35,000 bases of DNA from Symbiodinium natans (lineage: Eukaryota > Sar > Dinophyceae > Suessiales > Symbiodiniaceae). The notes beneath the pieces are model-generated. The model was not told the origin of the DNA and did no database searches. It saw nothing but the letters and a program-made list of their open reading frames with translations. A program made the position numbers and the translations under genes. This document shows, piece after piece, positions 8,441 through 17,577 of the stretch. The stretch covers positions 197,501-232,500 of the forward strand of contig CAJNDS010002251.1 in NCBI GenBank assembly GCA_905221605.1, given 5' to 3'. The first letter of the stretch is position 1. The number at the start of each line of letters is the position of its first letter.

Positions 8441-9600
8441 TCCCAGACACCACAGCAACATCTGCAAAAGAAGCTGCAATGCCCATCCCTAGGTTTAGGG
8501 TTTAGGGTTTAGGGTTTCAGGTAGCAACCGCTCAACTCCCTGAGGGACTTTTCAGATGCATGAGGTTTTGGTGTTAGATTTTGGGGCGGCGACGTAGGTT
8601 GACTTGCCTGAAACCGCCTCAAATTTAATCACCAAAACCTCATTCATGTGTACAGTCCCTCAAGGAGTCTTAGTGGCTGCTAGGCAAGGACATGGCCAGG
8701 GGTACTAGAGTGTCAGGGTATGAGGTGTCGGGGTATTAGGGGTGGACAGGGCGTATGCATGAGGATCCACGCTTCGGTTTAAGAGTGAAGGGTCCCATTT
8801 CTTCCACGAGTACGCCCATCTGTCCTATCACTGGGCCTCTAGCCGCATGGCTTCGATTAAATACAAGTCCCTAATAAGGTCCCCTATATAACACGGCACC
8901 CTTAGAATTAGGACACCAAAAGAAAGCCCCCAGTTACCCCCCCCCCCCCCCCCCCGCAAATAGAATCGAATCTTTGGGGGCCCCAGAATTTTCGGAAACC
9001 CCCAGCTATTGCCGCAAAAGGAAATGTTCACCTTCTCTGGGCGTTTGGAGTTGCAGGATGGTGACGAGTCGCACAGCCCTAAACCCTAAACCCTAAACCC
9101 TAAACTCTAAACCCTAAACCCTAAACCCTAACGAAAGGACCAAGTGGCTCTGGTTGATTCAGCAGCACTGTGGACAGGTGGGAGCTCGGCTGGGCGACAT
9201 CCTTTTTGACTTCAAGGCTTCGCTGTGGCTTAGGGTTTAGGGTTTAGGGTTTAGGGTTTAGGGTTTAGGGTTTAGGGTTTAGGGTTTAGGGTTTAGGGTT
9301 TAGGGTTTAGGGTTTAGGGTTTAGGGTTTTGGGTTTTGGGTTTAGGGTTTAGGGTTTAGGGTTCAGGGTCTCAACCTGCCATCGAGCTTACGATTTCAGA
9401 CTTTTAAGGTTGTCCACCCAGAAGCCTAAAACCATCGACACCAAATTCTCAGCCCTAAACCCTCAAATCTCAATCCTAAAACCCCCTAAGCCCTACAGTC
9501 CAATTCCCCCCCCCCCCCCCCCCCCCCCCCTAAGCCCAAGAGAACAAGAATCGCCTTGAAGAGAACAGACACGCGCTTCATGCTTGCGGGGCGGGCATTG
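8441..9600 (+). CDS. candidate 6-exon gene segment, function unknown
   Basis: Exons 8441-8492, 8684-8701, 8750-8866, 9006-9060, 9138-9234 and 9543-9600 join in phase. They read in part QHLQKKLQCPSL, RMHEDPRFGLRVKGPISS, GNVHLLWAFGVAG, WTKWLWLIQQHCGQVGARLG and LEENRHALHACGAGI. Intron 1 combines a GTTTAGGG tract with element E1 and ends at the E1 TAG. The intron 8867-9005 is element C5, from GTCCC to CCCCCAG. The donors at 8493 and 9235 are GTTTAGGG. Both ends are open. No family recognised. Confidence 0.42.
8491..8518 (+). repeat. short TTTAGGG tract
   Basis: Starts at the donor of exon 8441-8492 and abuts element E1. Confidence 0.9.
8521..8683 (+). mobile_element. introner-like foldback element, family E
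   Basis: Arms of about 65 nt pair imperfectly: GTAGCAACCGC with CTCCCTGAGGGACTTTTC and TGAGGTTTTGGTG on the left, their complements on the right ending TGGCTGCTAG. It begins with GT and ends with AG, and its left end abuts a TTTAGGG tract. Confidence 0.7.
8865..9005 (-). mobile_element. MITE family C copy 5, with poly-C tract
   Basis: Reverse orientation. The right end is TTTTCGGAAACCCCCAG. An 18-nt poly-C (8938-8955) has grown at the C-rich part of the core. GTCCC at 8867 and CAG at 9005 act as splice sites in the 8441-9600 model. Confidence 0.58.
9076..9133 (-). repeat. CCCTAAA tract
   Basis: Ends 4 nt before the acceptor of exon 9138. Confidence 0.92.
9229..9370 (+). repeat. TTTAGGG tract at a donor
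   Basis: About 20 units starting at 9235. Confidence 0.95.
9506..9530 (+). repeat. poly-C run
   Basis: 25 C just upstream of the acceptor of exon 9543. Confidence 0.9.
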
Positions 9601-9819
9601 GTGTGGCTTAACATCACCCACCAGCAAGAGCAAACCGGCCGAAACCCCTCAAACCTGGGGTTTAGGGTTTAGGGTTTAGGGTTTAGGGTTTCGGGCCTCA
9701 ACCCCTAAGCCGGCCCGACCCTGAACTCCAGACCCAACCCCTCCTTCCCCCTTAGAGCCTAAACCCTAAGCAGCCATGAAGAAGACCAACCTCCCTCGCC
9801 CACCAAGAGAAATTCCATC

Positions 9820-10008
9820 CACCCCAAACCCAACAGCCCCAAACCTTAACCTTCCTAAACTCGAAAACCTAAACCCTAACCCTAAACTTCCTAAGCCCTA
9901 ACCTTCCTAAACCCAAAACCCCAAACCTAAACCCTAAGCCTCCTAAACACGAAACCCTGAACTTCCCAATCCTAAATCCTAAGCCCCACACGTTCTAAAC
10001 CCTGAGTC
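9820..10008 (-). repeat. highly degenerate CCCTAAA region
   Basis: Scattered CCTAAAC, CTTCCTAA and CCCTAAG units. Confidence 0.7.
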
Positions 10009-10014
10009 TTCAAG

Positions 10015-10110
10015 GGCGAGCGGCAATGACGAAGCTGTCGCGCGCCGTGGCTCCGTGAGCTTCGGCAATGACCTCCACACTGAGAAGACCTGCGAGCCAT
10101 ACATGGCTTG
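10015..10110 (+). CDS. possible exon
   Basis: After CTTCAAG| one frame is open and reads GNDEAVARRGSVSFGNDL then TEKTCEPYMAWAT. A consensus donor GTGAGC lies inside it at about 10066, so the exon may be shorter. The reverse strand is also open, which weakens the call. Confidence 0.22.
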
Positions 10111-10115
10111 GGCCA

Positions 10116-10198
10116 CCCTAAACCCTAAACCCGGAACCCTAGACCCTAAAACCCCAACCCCAAACCCTAAACCCTAAACCCAAGACCCTAAACCCTAG
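10116..10198 (-). repeat. CCCTAAA tract
   Basis: Variants AGACCCTAAA and CCCCAA; ends CCCTAG. Confidence 0.88.
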
Positions 10199-10267
10199 CA
10201 TTGTGACATCCTCTAGACTGCATTCACCGGTTGCCCACAGATAGGTTCAGGATTCTTCCGCTCAAAA

Positions 10268-10370
10268 GTATCCTAGGAAGAGAAAAGGGCCCCCCTTTTT
10301 TGGTTTAAAGGGGCGTATAAGGGAACCTAAACGTTTAAGAAAGGGAACAAGGGCCTAGTCTGGGTCCTAG
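10268..10370 (+). mobile_element. MITE family L copy 1
   Basis: Begins GTATCCTAGGAA and ends GGGTCCTAG, so GT and AG are at the termini; the middle TTGGTTTAAAGGGG aligns with L2. An exon-like segment (IGSGFFRSK) precedes it. Confidence 0.48.
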
Positions 10371-10476
10371 TAGCCCTCAACCCTAAACCCTGAAGAGTGG
10401 TTTGGAGTCCGAAGCGTTCTCTGGCCTTACCCGATAAAGGTAGCCTTGTGATGCTGGTGCTCACTCGGCTTTGCAG

Positions 10477-10837
10477 GTAGTGCCTTGGGTATTTCCATGA
10501 CAGAGAGGCTCTCTGTAGGCTTTAGGGTTTAGGGTTTTTGCAGGCTAAGGGCTTGTAGGCTTCACCTCTGGGCATTCGGGTCTTACAGACCCCCAACCCT
10601 AGGGCGTTGGGCCTATACACCCTGTACACTACATAAACTCTGCCTGAAACCCCAAACCCTGAACCCTAAACCCTAACCCTAAACCCTAAACCCTAAACCC
10701 TAAACCCTAAACCACTAAACCCTCAACCCTAAACCCCTAAACCCCAAAACCTTCAACCCATCCCTCCCACGCCTGCATCGTTGAGGCCTGGCTCCCCCTC
10801 GAAGGTGCGAGACTCCGCATTGAAGGTCCTTGGGCCA
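10477..10837 (+). CDS. candidate exon pair
   Basis: Exon 10477-10514 follows CGGCTTTGCAG, reads SALGISMTERLS and ends at CTCTCT|GTAGGC. Exon 10786-10837 follows CGTTGAG, reads AWLPLEGARLRIEGPWA and ends one base before GTTTAGGG. The junction is phase 0. The intron has a short G-tract near its start and the C-tract 10646-10759 near its end. Confidence 0.4.
10646..10759 (-). repeat. CCCTAAA tract
   Basis: About 15 units ending 27 nt before exon 10786. Confidence 0.93.
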
Positions 10838-10945
10838 GTTTAGGGTTTAGGGTTTAGGGTTTAGGGTTTAGGGTTTAGGGTTTAGGGTTTAGGGTTTAGG
10901 GTTTAGGGTTTAGGGCTTGCGGTTTAGGGCATAGGGTTTAGGGCC
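10838..10945 (+). repeat. TTTAGGG tract at a donor
   Basis: Starts as GTTTAGGG right after exon 10786-10837. Confidence 0.95.
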
Positions 10946-11027
10946 ATGTGCTGACGCTCAGTACTTGTCGAAATATGAAGGTTCTACTGTGTGACGTGCT
11001 ATATGACATACGATATGATGTGATATG

Positions 11028-11028
11028 A

Positions 11029-11088
<60 letters not shown>

Positions 11089-11089
11089 A
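11028..11089 (+). repeat. (GAT)n microsatellite
   Basis: About 20 perfect GAT units; the Met run in one frame is a by-product. Confidence 0.95.
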
Positions 11090-11522
11090 TGTATATATAC
11101 TCGTTTTAACGTTCATATACTAATGAAAGGTCGAAGATATTACGCACCGCTAGACAGACTTGGGGTTGGGCGTAAGTATGTGTTAGACTTGCTTTCGAAC
11201 GGATTATGGCGAAATTGAGTTTGTCTTGGGCGGATAGGTGCTTAGGCAACAAAAAACCGAGCGGAGCCAACAAGCAGCGCACAAAAGCTCAACAGGAGGC
11301 AAACCAGGCACATCCCTTCTTGCCCTGTTTCGCGCGACATGTGTGTTGCGCAGAGTTGCTAGACCCTACATGATACTTCCGTAGATATTCTTGCCATGGG
11401 TTTTGTTGGCGCACCCCATCTGGAAACTGAGGTGTGTTTTACGACTAGATCTTGCTCATGTCGGCACTCGGCACACAGGCCATGACCAGGTGCCGCACAT
11501 GAGCTCTCAGCAATAACACTCA
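11090..11522. other. unassigned unique sequence
   Basis: No repeats. A short frame (MKGRRYYAPLDRLGVGRKY) and a good GTTGCGCAG acceptor are visible, but no linked exon chain. Confidence 0.3.
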
Positions 11523-11588
11523 GCCCTAAACCCTATAGTAAACCCCAAACCCTAAACCCCAAGGACTAAACCCTAAACCCTAAACCCC
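11523..11588 (-). repeat. CCCTAAA tract
   Basis: Lies 24 nt before the acceptor of exon 11613. Confidence 0.9.
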
Positions 11589-11612
11589 ACATCCTGATCC
11601 CTCTGCTCTCAG

Positions 11613-11666
11613 GCTCCGGGAGTGCAGCCCCATGAACAACGGATGCGCCGGTGGTCAGGCTGGCTT
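11613..11666 (+). CDS. candidate exon, frame unresolved
   Basis: The exon lies between CTCTGCTCTCAG and GGCTT|GTAAAG. Phase 0 gives APGVQPHEQRMRRWSGWL; the frame shifted by one gives LRECSPMNNGCAGGQAG. Both are open. A later segment near 11832 (QKFLRPAGDLGAQDL) follows element C6. Confidence 0.35.
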
Positions 11667-11710
11667 GTAAAGCCTAAACGACCTGAACCTCCGCAAAAAA
11701 TACATATTTG

Positions 11711-11810
11711 ACGGTTTCCGACATAAGTAAGGAACCCCCTTAAGATAGATCCCCAAATAGTGTGATTCCCTTATGAGAATCAGGACCCCCCCCAATAAGG
11801 TACCCCCAAG
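11711..11810 (-). mobile_element. MITE family C copy 6
   Basis: The reverse complement of C1 aligns over CGGTTTCCGACATAAGTAAGG, CCAAATAGTGTGATTCCC and AATAAGGTACCCCCAAG. The left-arm terminus of C1 is missing. Confidence 0.55.
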
Positions 11811-11871
11811 AACAAAAAGGGAAGCAGAAGTTTCTGCGGCCTGCTGGAGACTTAGGAGCTCAGGATTTGGA

Positions 11872-11965
11872 TAGGGTTTAGAGTTTAGGGTTTAGGGTTT
11901 TGGGGTTAGGGTTTAGGGATGAGGGATTAAGGACTAGGGTTTAGGGGATCAAGTGTTTAGGGGAT
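11872..11965 (+). repeat. degenerate TTTAGGG tract
   Basis: Includes GATTAGGG-type variants. Confidence 0.85.
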
Positions 11966-12154
11966 TAGAGGGCCCTAGGCGTCCTCAACGAGACGGCACC
12001 CCTCAAGCACCCTGTGAACCCTTACACCCTCAACCCTAAACCCTCAACCCGAAACTGCAAGCCTCAAACAAATCCGGCCACGCCACAGCCACTTGGGTAG
12101 GGGTCGCCCATCCGATCCTGAGGTAACTACCGAGGCAAGTCTGCTGCTGAGTTT

Positions 12155-12276
12155 TGAGTTTAGGGTGTATAGTTTAGGGTTTTTGGGTTTTGGGGTTTAG
12201 GGTTTAGGGTTTAGGGTTTAGGGTTTAGGGTTCAGGGTTTAGGGTTTAGGGTTTAGGGTTCAGGGGTTTTAGGGGC
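12155..12276 (+). repeat. TTTAGGG tract
   Basis: About 15 units, nearly perfect in the middle. A 33-bp CCCTAAA/CCCTCAA patch lies at 12022. Confidence 0.92.
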
Positions 12277-12360
12277 CTGGCGTTTTATCTCTCAAGCGGG
12301 GCGCAGAAATGTGCAAAAGAACAAGATCAAGCCTAGCTCACCCTGTGAGCCATTTCAATT

Positions 12361-12531
12361 CATGGGTTCCCCCACTAAACCCCCCCCCCCCCCCTATACT
12401 ACCTCCCCCCCCTAGAATGAAGCCTAGTTAAGGCGTTTTCGGGGATAAATTAGCCTAATTAAGGCTAGTTACGGGGGGAACCTCGGGGGGGGGGGGGGTA
12501 GTCTAGAAGGGGGGTAGGAAGGGAACCCATG
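12361..12531 (+). mobile_element. MITE family D copy 1
   Basis: Terminal repeats CATGGGTTCCC and GGGAACCCATG with ATT on both sides. Two inner arms carry poly-C and poly-G runs. Confidence 0.7.
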
Positions 12532-12564
12532 ATTCACGTAGTCCAGTCTTGTGCGCTGGAACAC

Positions 12565-12756
12565 CTGAGGGACCGTTATAAGGGACCTTAGGGGTTCTTT
12601 GGAGGTTATTTAGGGTCTACTTAGGTATATCGGGACTATAAGGTATATGCATATGTATATATAATAATAAAAAAAGAATAAAAATCATAATAAGGGTTAT
12701 ATTATAGGGGCAAAAGATTAACGGCCCCTTCTAGGAATCCCTCCTTATACCCCTCA
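12565..12756 (+). mobile_element. MITE family H copy 2
   Basis: Arms TGAGGGACCGTTATAAGGGA and CCTCCTTATACCCCTCA around an A/T-rich interior (12640-12700). Confidence 0.52.
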
Positions 12757-12824
12757 ATTGTAAACGAAGCTGCCCGCGACTGGTTCCCAACCCTGATGAC
12801 CTAAACCCAAAAAAGTCTGATTCC

Positions 12825-12963
12825 TAAAACCTGAACCCTGAACCCTAAACCCTAAACCCTAACCCTAAACCCTAAACCCTAAACCCTAAAACCTAAACCC
12901 TAAACCCTAAACCCTAAACCCTAAACCCTAAACCCTAAACCCTAAACCCTAAACCCTAAACCC
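12825..12963 (-). repeat. CCCTAAA tract
   Basis: About 19 units. Confidence 0.95.
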
Positions 12964-13069
12964 ATCTTCTTGTGGTTCACGAACCCGCAACGATCCCATG
13001 CACAGTTCGGGCAGCCAGATCATAACCTGCTCAACTCTACGTTTCTTGCTCTCCTGCTTAACATGTTTT

Positions 13070-13144
13070 TTGGGTTTAAGGTGTAGGGTTTAGGGTTTAG
13101 GGTTTAGGGTTTAGGGTTTAGGGTTTAGGGTTTAGGGTTTGGGG
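13070..13144 (+). repeat. TTTAGGG tract
   Basis: About 10 units; no clear exon in the 107-bp gap before it. Confidence 0.93.
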
Positions 13145-13289
13145 AACTTTTCTAAATCTGCTTCGTGCTACAGGAATTGTCGCTGAGACTCGAAGAAAAA
13201 GCATCGACAGAGTTCTCAAAAAGCAATCGAACAATCACGGCCTCGTCCACAACTTGAAATCCTGATCCTAAACCCTAAACCCCAAACCC

Positions 13290-13450
13290 TAAACCCTAAG
13301 CCATAGAAACCTCAAGCCCTCAACCCAGAGGAGCTAAATCCCAAACCCGCAAACCTCAAAACGCTCGACCCTTGCACCCTAAACCCTAAACCCTAAACCC
13401 TAAACCCTAAACCCTAAGCCCTAGAAACCCCCAAGCCTTCCACCCACAGA
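13290..13450 (-). repeat. pair of about 40-bp direct repeats
   Basis: ACCCTAAGCCATAGAAACC and ACCCTAAGCCCTAGAAACC start similar 40-nt stretches 121 bp apart, each after a C-tract. Confidence 0.45.
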
Positions 13451-13490
13451 CCCTTAACATGACTGCACAATGCCCCCGCTGCACAGAAAG

Positions 13491-13612
13491 CCCTAACCCC
13501 CAACCCCGAATCTTAAACCCTAAACCCTAAACCCTAAACCCTAAACCCTAAACCCTAAACCCTAAACCCTAAACCCTAAACCCTAAACCCTAAACCCTAA
13601 ACCCTAACCCTA

Positions 13613-13614
<2 letters not shown>
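13491..13614 (-). repeat. CCCTAAA tract
   Basis: About 17 units leading into poly-C. Confidence 0.95.

Positions 13615-13647
<33 letters not shown>
13615..13647 (+). repeat. poly-C run after C-tract
   Basis: 33 C directly continuing CCCTAAAC. Confidence 0.9.
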
Positions 13648-13648
<1 letters not shown>

Positions 13649-13749
13649 ATCATGCGACCGGGTGCGGGTGGCGCGGAGGTGGAGGCCTCCCCCCTGGCGG
13701 CCGAAGCTTCGGGCCGGAACCTTGCACAGCTGCGGTTTTGGGCTTCCAA

Positions 13750-13955
13750 GGTTTAGGGTTTAGGGTTTGGGGGATTAGGGTTTGGGGTTTAGGGTTTAGG
13801 GTTTAGGGTTTGGGGGATTAGGGTTTAGGGTTTGGGGGATTAGGGGTTTAGGGTTTGGGGGACTATAGGGTTTGGGGTTCAGGCTTCTGGGGCGTGTAGG
13901 GTTTCCAGGGCTTACGGATTGTGGGATTTAGGGTTTAGGTTGAGGTGTTTAGGGC
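13750..13955 (+). repeat. TTTAGGG tract with higher-order unit
   Basis: TTTAGGGTTTGGGGGATTAGGG recurs four times. Confidence 0.9.
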
Positions 13956-14039
13956 CTTCGCTAGAAGTCGTCTTGGCATGAGACCCCAAAGCGTTGAAGC
14001 TCGAGAGATCAACCTTTCACCCCTAAGCACCCCAACCCC

Positions 14040-14133
14040 TAGACTAGGGGATCCGAAGTATGGGTTCTTAATTTGGGCCCCTTGTTATATAAACCTTACA
14101 TACACTACATACCATAAGAGCCCATGGTTCCAA
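14040..14133 (+). mobile_element. possible inverted-repeat element N
   Basis: Imperfect arms CTAGGGGATCCGAAGTATGG and CCATGGTTCCAACCCTAG around a short AT-rich middle. Confidence 0.35.
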
Positions 14134-14263
14134 CCCTAGATGAGGCCTAAACCGCAAAGGGTGTAGGGTTGGGGTTTTGAGCCTTCGGGCTCTTGAGTTG
14201 AGGTCTACAAACGAGACTTTTCGGGTCTTTGAAGTATAGTGGGCTGATTGTTTCCCAATGCAG

Positions 14264-14533
14264 ATCAAGAGCACTTTTATTGATTTTCTGGCTGGACTGG
14301 GGACAAGTCAGAAGATGTGTTTCTGGCTCCGGTCAGTTCTATTAGGTGGGAGAAGGTGGTGTACTTGCGCCCTGCGGAAAACGTTACTAGCACCTCGCCC
14401 AATCAGTTATAAGTTGAGCCTTATCGGGCCGGGGATCCGAGAGTTCGCCAAACATCTTTCAAAATCCGAAGACCCCACCCAGGCCTGGAAAGTGAACCTC
14501 GAGCCAATCGCAGCTTCCTGGCGAGCAACATGG
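14264..14533 (+). CDS. candidate 90-codon exon
   Basis: One of the longest single open exons in the window. It starts after TTTCCCAATGCAG, a good pyrimidine-rich acceptor, and ends at ACATGG|GTACCTAG, phase 0 to phase 0. It reads IKSTFIDFLAGLGTSQKMC near the start and EFAKHLSKSEDPTQAWKVNL near the end. The 120-bp G-tract at 14570 follows. No family recognised. Confidence 0.5.
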
Positions 14534-14569
14534 GTACCTAGACCCCAAACCCTAGTTGTTTGTGTTGGG

Positions 14570-14700
14570 CTTTAGTTTAGGGTTTAGGGTTTAGGGTTTA
14601 GGGTTTAGGGTTTAGGGTTTAGGGTTTAGGGTTTAGGGTTTAGGGTTTAGGGTTTAGGGTTTAGGGTTTAGGGTTTAGGGTTTAGGGTTTAGGGTTTAGT
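14570..14700 (+). repeat. TTTAGGG tract
   Basis: About 18 perfect units; follows exon 14264-14533 by 36 nt. Confidence 0.95.
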
Positions 14701-14789
14701 CTAAAAGGCTCTCGGAGTGCTCCAGAGTGTTGATTTAGGAATCTTGGGTTTACGGGCTTTTAAAAGGTCTTGAGGGCTTTCAACCCTGA

Positions 14790-15249
14790 ATGAGCCGAGT
14801 CCTGCGTCTGGTCGTCGAAGTGCCTGAGAGGTACCTGCCCGGCGCGCCAGTCGGGGCTTTGCATTCAGGATTGCGTTCTACTGTTTAGGGTTTAGGGAGT
14901 TTAGGGTTGTAATATAGGGTTCTTAAGGGAGGGGCTTAAACCTAGGGAAATTGTCGGGAAGCATAGGGAGCCTGAGGGAGTAGTCGGGAGTATTCGGGAA
15001 CCTTGGGTCACATACACCCCTTGATCTCCACCCTCCCTTAAGAACCCTGTAACTTCATGCTGTGGGGAGCCTGTCTTTCAAAACCAAAAAGGACCCCCTA
15101 AGCCCAGAGGCAGATATGTAGGGAGCTCTGATCAGCTTGTTACTGGATCGGTTGAAGACAAGGCGCGCCTCTCCGGTGTTCCATCTAAGCATATCTGTAA
15201 CCCCAGTTACCTACAGTTTTATGGGTTTTGCCTCTCAACCAAGGGGTAG
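14790..15249 (+). CDS. candidate 2-exon gene or gene start, function unknown
   Basis: Exon 1 (14790-14882) starts with ATG, reads MSRVLRLVVEVPERYLPG and ends at TCTACT|GTTTAGGG. Exon 2 (15136-15249) follows CTCTGATCAG in phase 0 and reads SVEDKARLSGVPSKHICNPS, then TAG at 15247. A donor GTAGTT overlaps that TAG, so the gene may continue into 15323-15400. The intron carries a short G-tract directly followed by element F1. Confidence 0.48.
14913..15051 (+). mobile_element. MITE family F copy 1
   Basis: Terminal repeats TAGGGTTCTTAAGGGA and TCCCTTAAGAACCCTGTA; core GGGAGTAGTCGGGAGTATT. It directly follows a short G-tract. Confidence 0.65.
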
Positions 15250-15322
15250 TTACCACTGAATCCCTTTTAAGTTCAGGGCTTGAAAAGATTTGAGGGCTTC
15301 AGGTATTGGGGGAAAATTGCAG

Positions 15323-15400
15323 CTTGCGGCTACCGTCTATGGTGGAAACGGCCGGTGCGTTCTTTGGATGTCTTCCCCCGCCAAGAAGCTTGAAACTTGG
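15323..15400 (+). CDS. candidate exon
   Basis: Acceptor AAAATTGCAG, donor CTTGG|GTTTGGG. The frame in phase with a donor at 15246 reads RLPSMVETAGAFFGCLPPP; another frame is open as well. Frame choice is unresolved. Confidence 0.38.
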
Positions 15401-15435
15401 GTTTGGGTGACTAGGGAGAGACTGCCGATACATCT

Positions 15436-15538
15436 CCTAAACCCTAAACCCTAAACTTTCCTAAACCCTAAACCCCAAACCCTAAACCCTAAACCCTAAA
15501 CCCTACACCTAACCCTAAACCCTAAACCCCGACCCTAC
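15436..15538 (-). repeat. CCCTAAA tract
   Basis: About 13 units. Confidence 0.92.
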
Positions 15539-15561
15539 AGAGGTCCTTGTGTGTGAGGATC

Positions 15562-15574
15562 CCAACCCCAAACC

Positions 15575-15634
<60 letters not shown>

Positions 15635-15711
15635 ACCCTAACCCTAAACCCTAAGCCCTAAGCCCTAAGCCCTAAGCCCTAAACCCTAAACCCTAAACCC
15701 GAAACCCTAAA
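15562..15711 (-). repeat. C-tract of variant blocks
   Basis: About ten CCCTCAA units, then five CCCTAAG, then CCCTAAA, then poly-C. Confidence 0.93.
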
Positions 15712-15738
15712 CCCCCCCCCCCCCCCCCCCCCCCCCCC
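15712..15738 (+). repeat. poly-C run after C-tract
   Basis: 27 C directly continuing CCCTAAAC. Confidence 0.9.
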
Positions 15739-15823
15739 GGCCGGAACGGTAGGCAGCTGGCTCTTGTGGCCCGCATGCCCTGGGCAGCCAATCGGTCTCA
15801 AAAGCTTGGAGCGGGGGATCAGG

Positions 15824-15965
15824 CTTTTAGGGTTTTGTTTGGGGTTTTAGGGTTTAGGGGTTTTAGGGTCTAGGGTGTTAGGGCTTAGGGTTTCGGGTTT
15901 AGGGTCTAGGGTTTAGGGGTTTTAGGGTTTTAGGGTTTAAGGTTCGGGGTTTAGTCTTTCGGGTT
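15824..15965 (+). repeat. TTTAGGG/TTTTAGGG tract
   Basis: Mixture of heptamers and TTTTAGGG octamers. Confidence 0.9.
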
Positions 15966-16025
15966 TTTTGCTTTGTTTTCGGGATTTCAGGGTTTGGATA
16001 AAGGTTTGAGGTCTCTATGCTTGAG

Positions 16026-16184
16026 CAGCTGAAAGCACTACGTTGGAGACAAAAAATCCAGTGTTACCCAGGGATCCGAGGCTGGAGAACTATGGTCGTC
16101 TTAGCTGCTGCTACATGAAAAGTCTATTTAGGGTCTAGGGTTTAGGGTTTAGGGTTTAGGGTTTAGGGCTTTATACGGACTTTC

Positions 16185-16231
<47 letters not shown>

Positions 16232-17437
16232 CGGCATGCTACTGTATGCGCACACACAGAATTCACACATATGCTTCACATTTGTACATACATACATACT
16301 TACACACACACACATACACAAACTGTGTACATATATACACACATACACACATATCCCCATCGATCGATCTAAAGAGTTAAGTTACTAGTGGTTCCCAAAA
16401 CAGACACGAATAAGGACCCAGCCCTACATATAAACCCAGAAGATAACAAAAGGAAAGCCAACGCATACTACTGAACAGGCTAGAAGAAATCTTCCTTTCC
16501 AAGCGGGCTGCCGCCGGTGATGTTGAGGATGAAGTCCTCCTTCATGCACCCAAACCCTACATCTTAAGCATCAGAGTACTTCTCAGTCGGCCATTGGTGA
16601 AGCTTGTGAAGAGGGGAAGGATAAGGATACCGGAACTCTTCTCTTCGATTCTGGCTTCTGGGATTAGCAAGTTGGGTTTGAGGCGTAGGGTCTATAGTGC
16701 AAACAAAGCCACCTAACAGAACCCTCAACCCTGAATTCCTATACCCTACGCAGTAAATCCTAAACCCTGCACTCTCCCCGCTTTGAATGAACCCTGAAAC
16801 CCCGAAACCTTAGGGAATTGTATAGGAAGTAGTGGGTAATACGACTTGAAAAACGTTCTGCCCCAAACCCCACCCCCGAAACCCTGAAGACAAACTCCCG
16901 GAAGCTCCAAAATCAACCCGGCAATCCCGATACTCCGAAGCCTGCAAGGTCTGAAGCATGCCCACCAAGCCCGCAGTTGACCCTAAACCAATAACCATCC
17001 AACAACCAAGGGAAACAAAGGTTAAGCCCTAAACCCTAAACCCTAAACCCTAAACCCTAAACCCTAAACCCTAAACCCTAAGCCCTGAACCCTGAACCCT
17101 AAATAAGGACACCCAACAAGTTTAAAGTACAACTAGAGGCTAAGTACCCCCTAAACATAGCAACAATAATTGTACTAATACTAGTACTTGTAATAGTAAT
17201 AATAATATTCCTAATGCTACTAAAAAAGCTACTCAAAAAAGCTACTAAACAACAACAATAATCATAATACTCATAATAATACTAATCATGGCAAGATTAA
17301 AAGCAATAATGATAACGACAGAAATAATAGTAATCATGCTCATGATAATGCTAATGATAATAACAATGACAATGTCAATGATATTGACAATGATAATGAT
17401 AATAACAATGACAATGACAATGACAATGATAATGACA

Positions 17438-17499
<62 letters not shown>

Positions 17500-17575
17500 A
17501 ACGCAGGCCTGCACTTCGGCACCGCGGCTGTCCCGCGCGCTTAGCCTCCGGCCGAACTCGGACTGCGGGCCCAAG
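16026..17575 (+). CDS. candidate 3-exon gene segment
   Basis: Exons 16026-16094 (QLKALRWRQKIQCYPGIRG), 16453-16689 and 17507-17575 (LSRALSLRPNSDCGPK) are all phase 0. The 79-codon middle exon reads ESQRILLNRLEEIFLSKRAA and RVLLSRPLVKLVKRGRIRIP; it is basic and leucine-rich and carries no ATG. Its donor is AGG|GTCTATAG. The introns hold a G-tract with a (GT)n/(CA)n microsatellite, then a C-tract and a (GAT)n run ending at GCAG. No family recognised. Confidence 0.5.
16127..16170 (+). repeat. TTTAGGG tract
   Basis: Five to six units before the (GT)n. Confidence 0.9.
16186..16355 (+). repeat. (GT)n then (CA)n-rich microsatellites
   Basis: A (GT)n of about 45 nt is followed by CA/TACA-rich sequence, giving self-complementary arms in the intron between 16094 and 16453. 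Confidence 0.9.
17026..17105 (-). repeat. CCCTAAA tract
   Basis: About 11 units, last ones CCCTGAA. Confidence 0.93.
17160..17499 (+). repeat. degenerate AAT/ACAATG repeats into (GAT)n
   Basis: Cryptic AATAAT and ACAATG units become a perfect (GAT)n of about 66 nt ending just before exon 17507. Confidence 0.85.
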
Positions 17576-17577
17576 GT

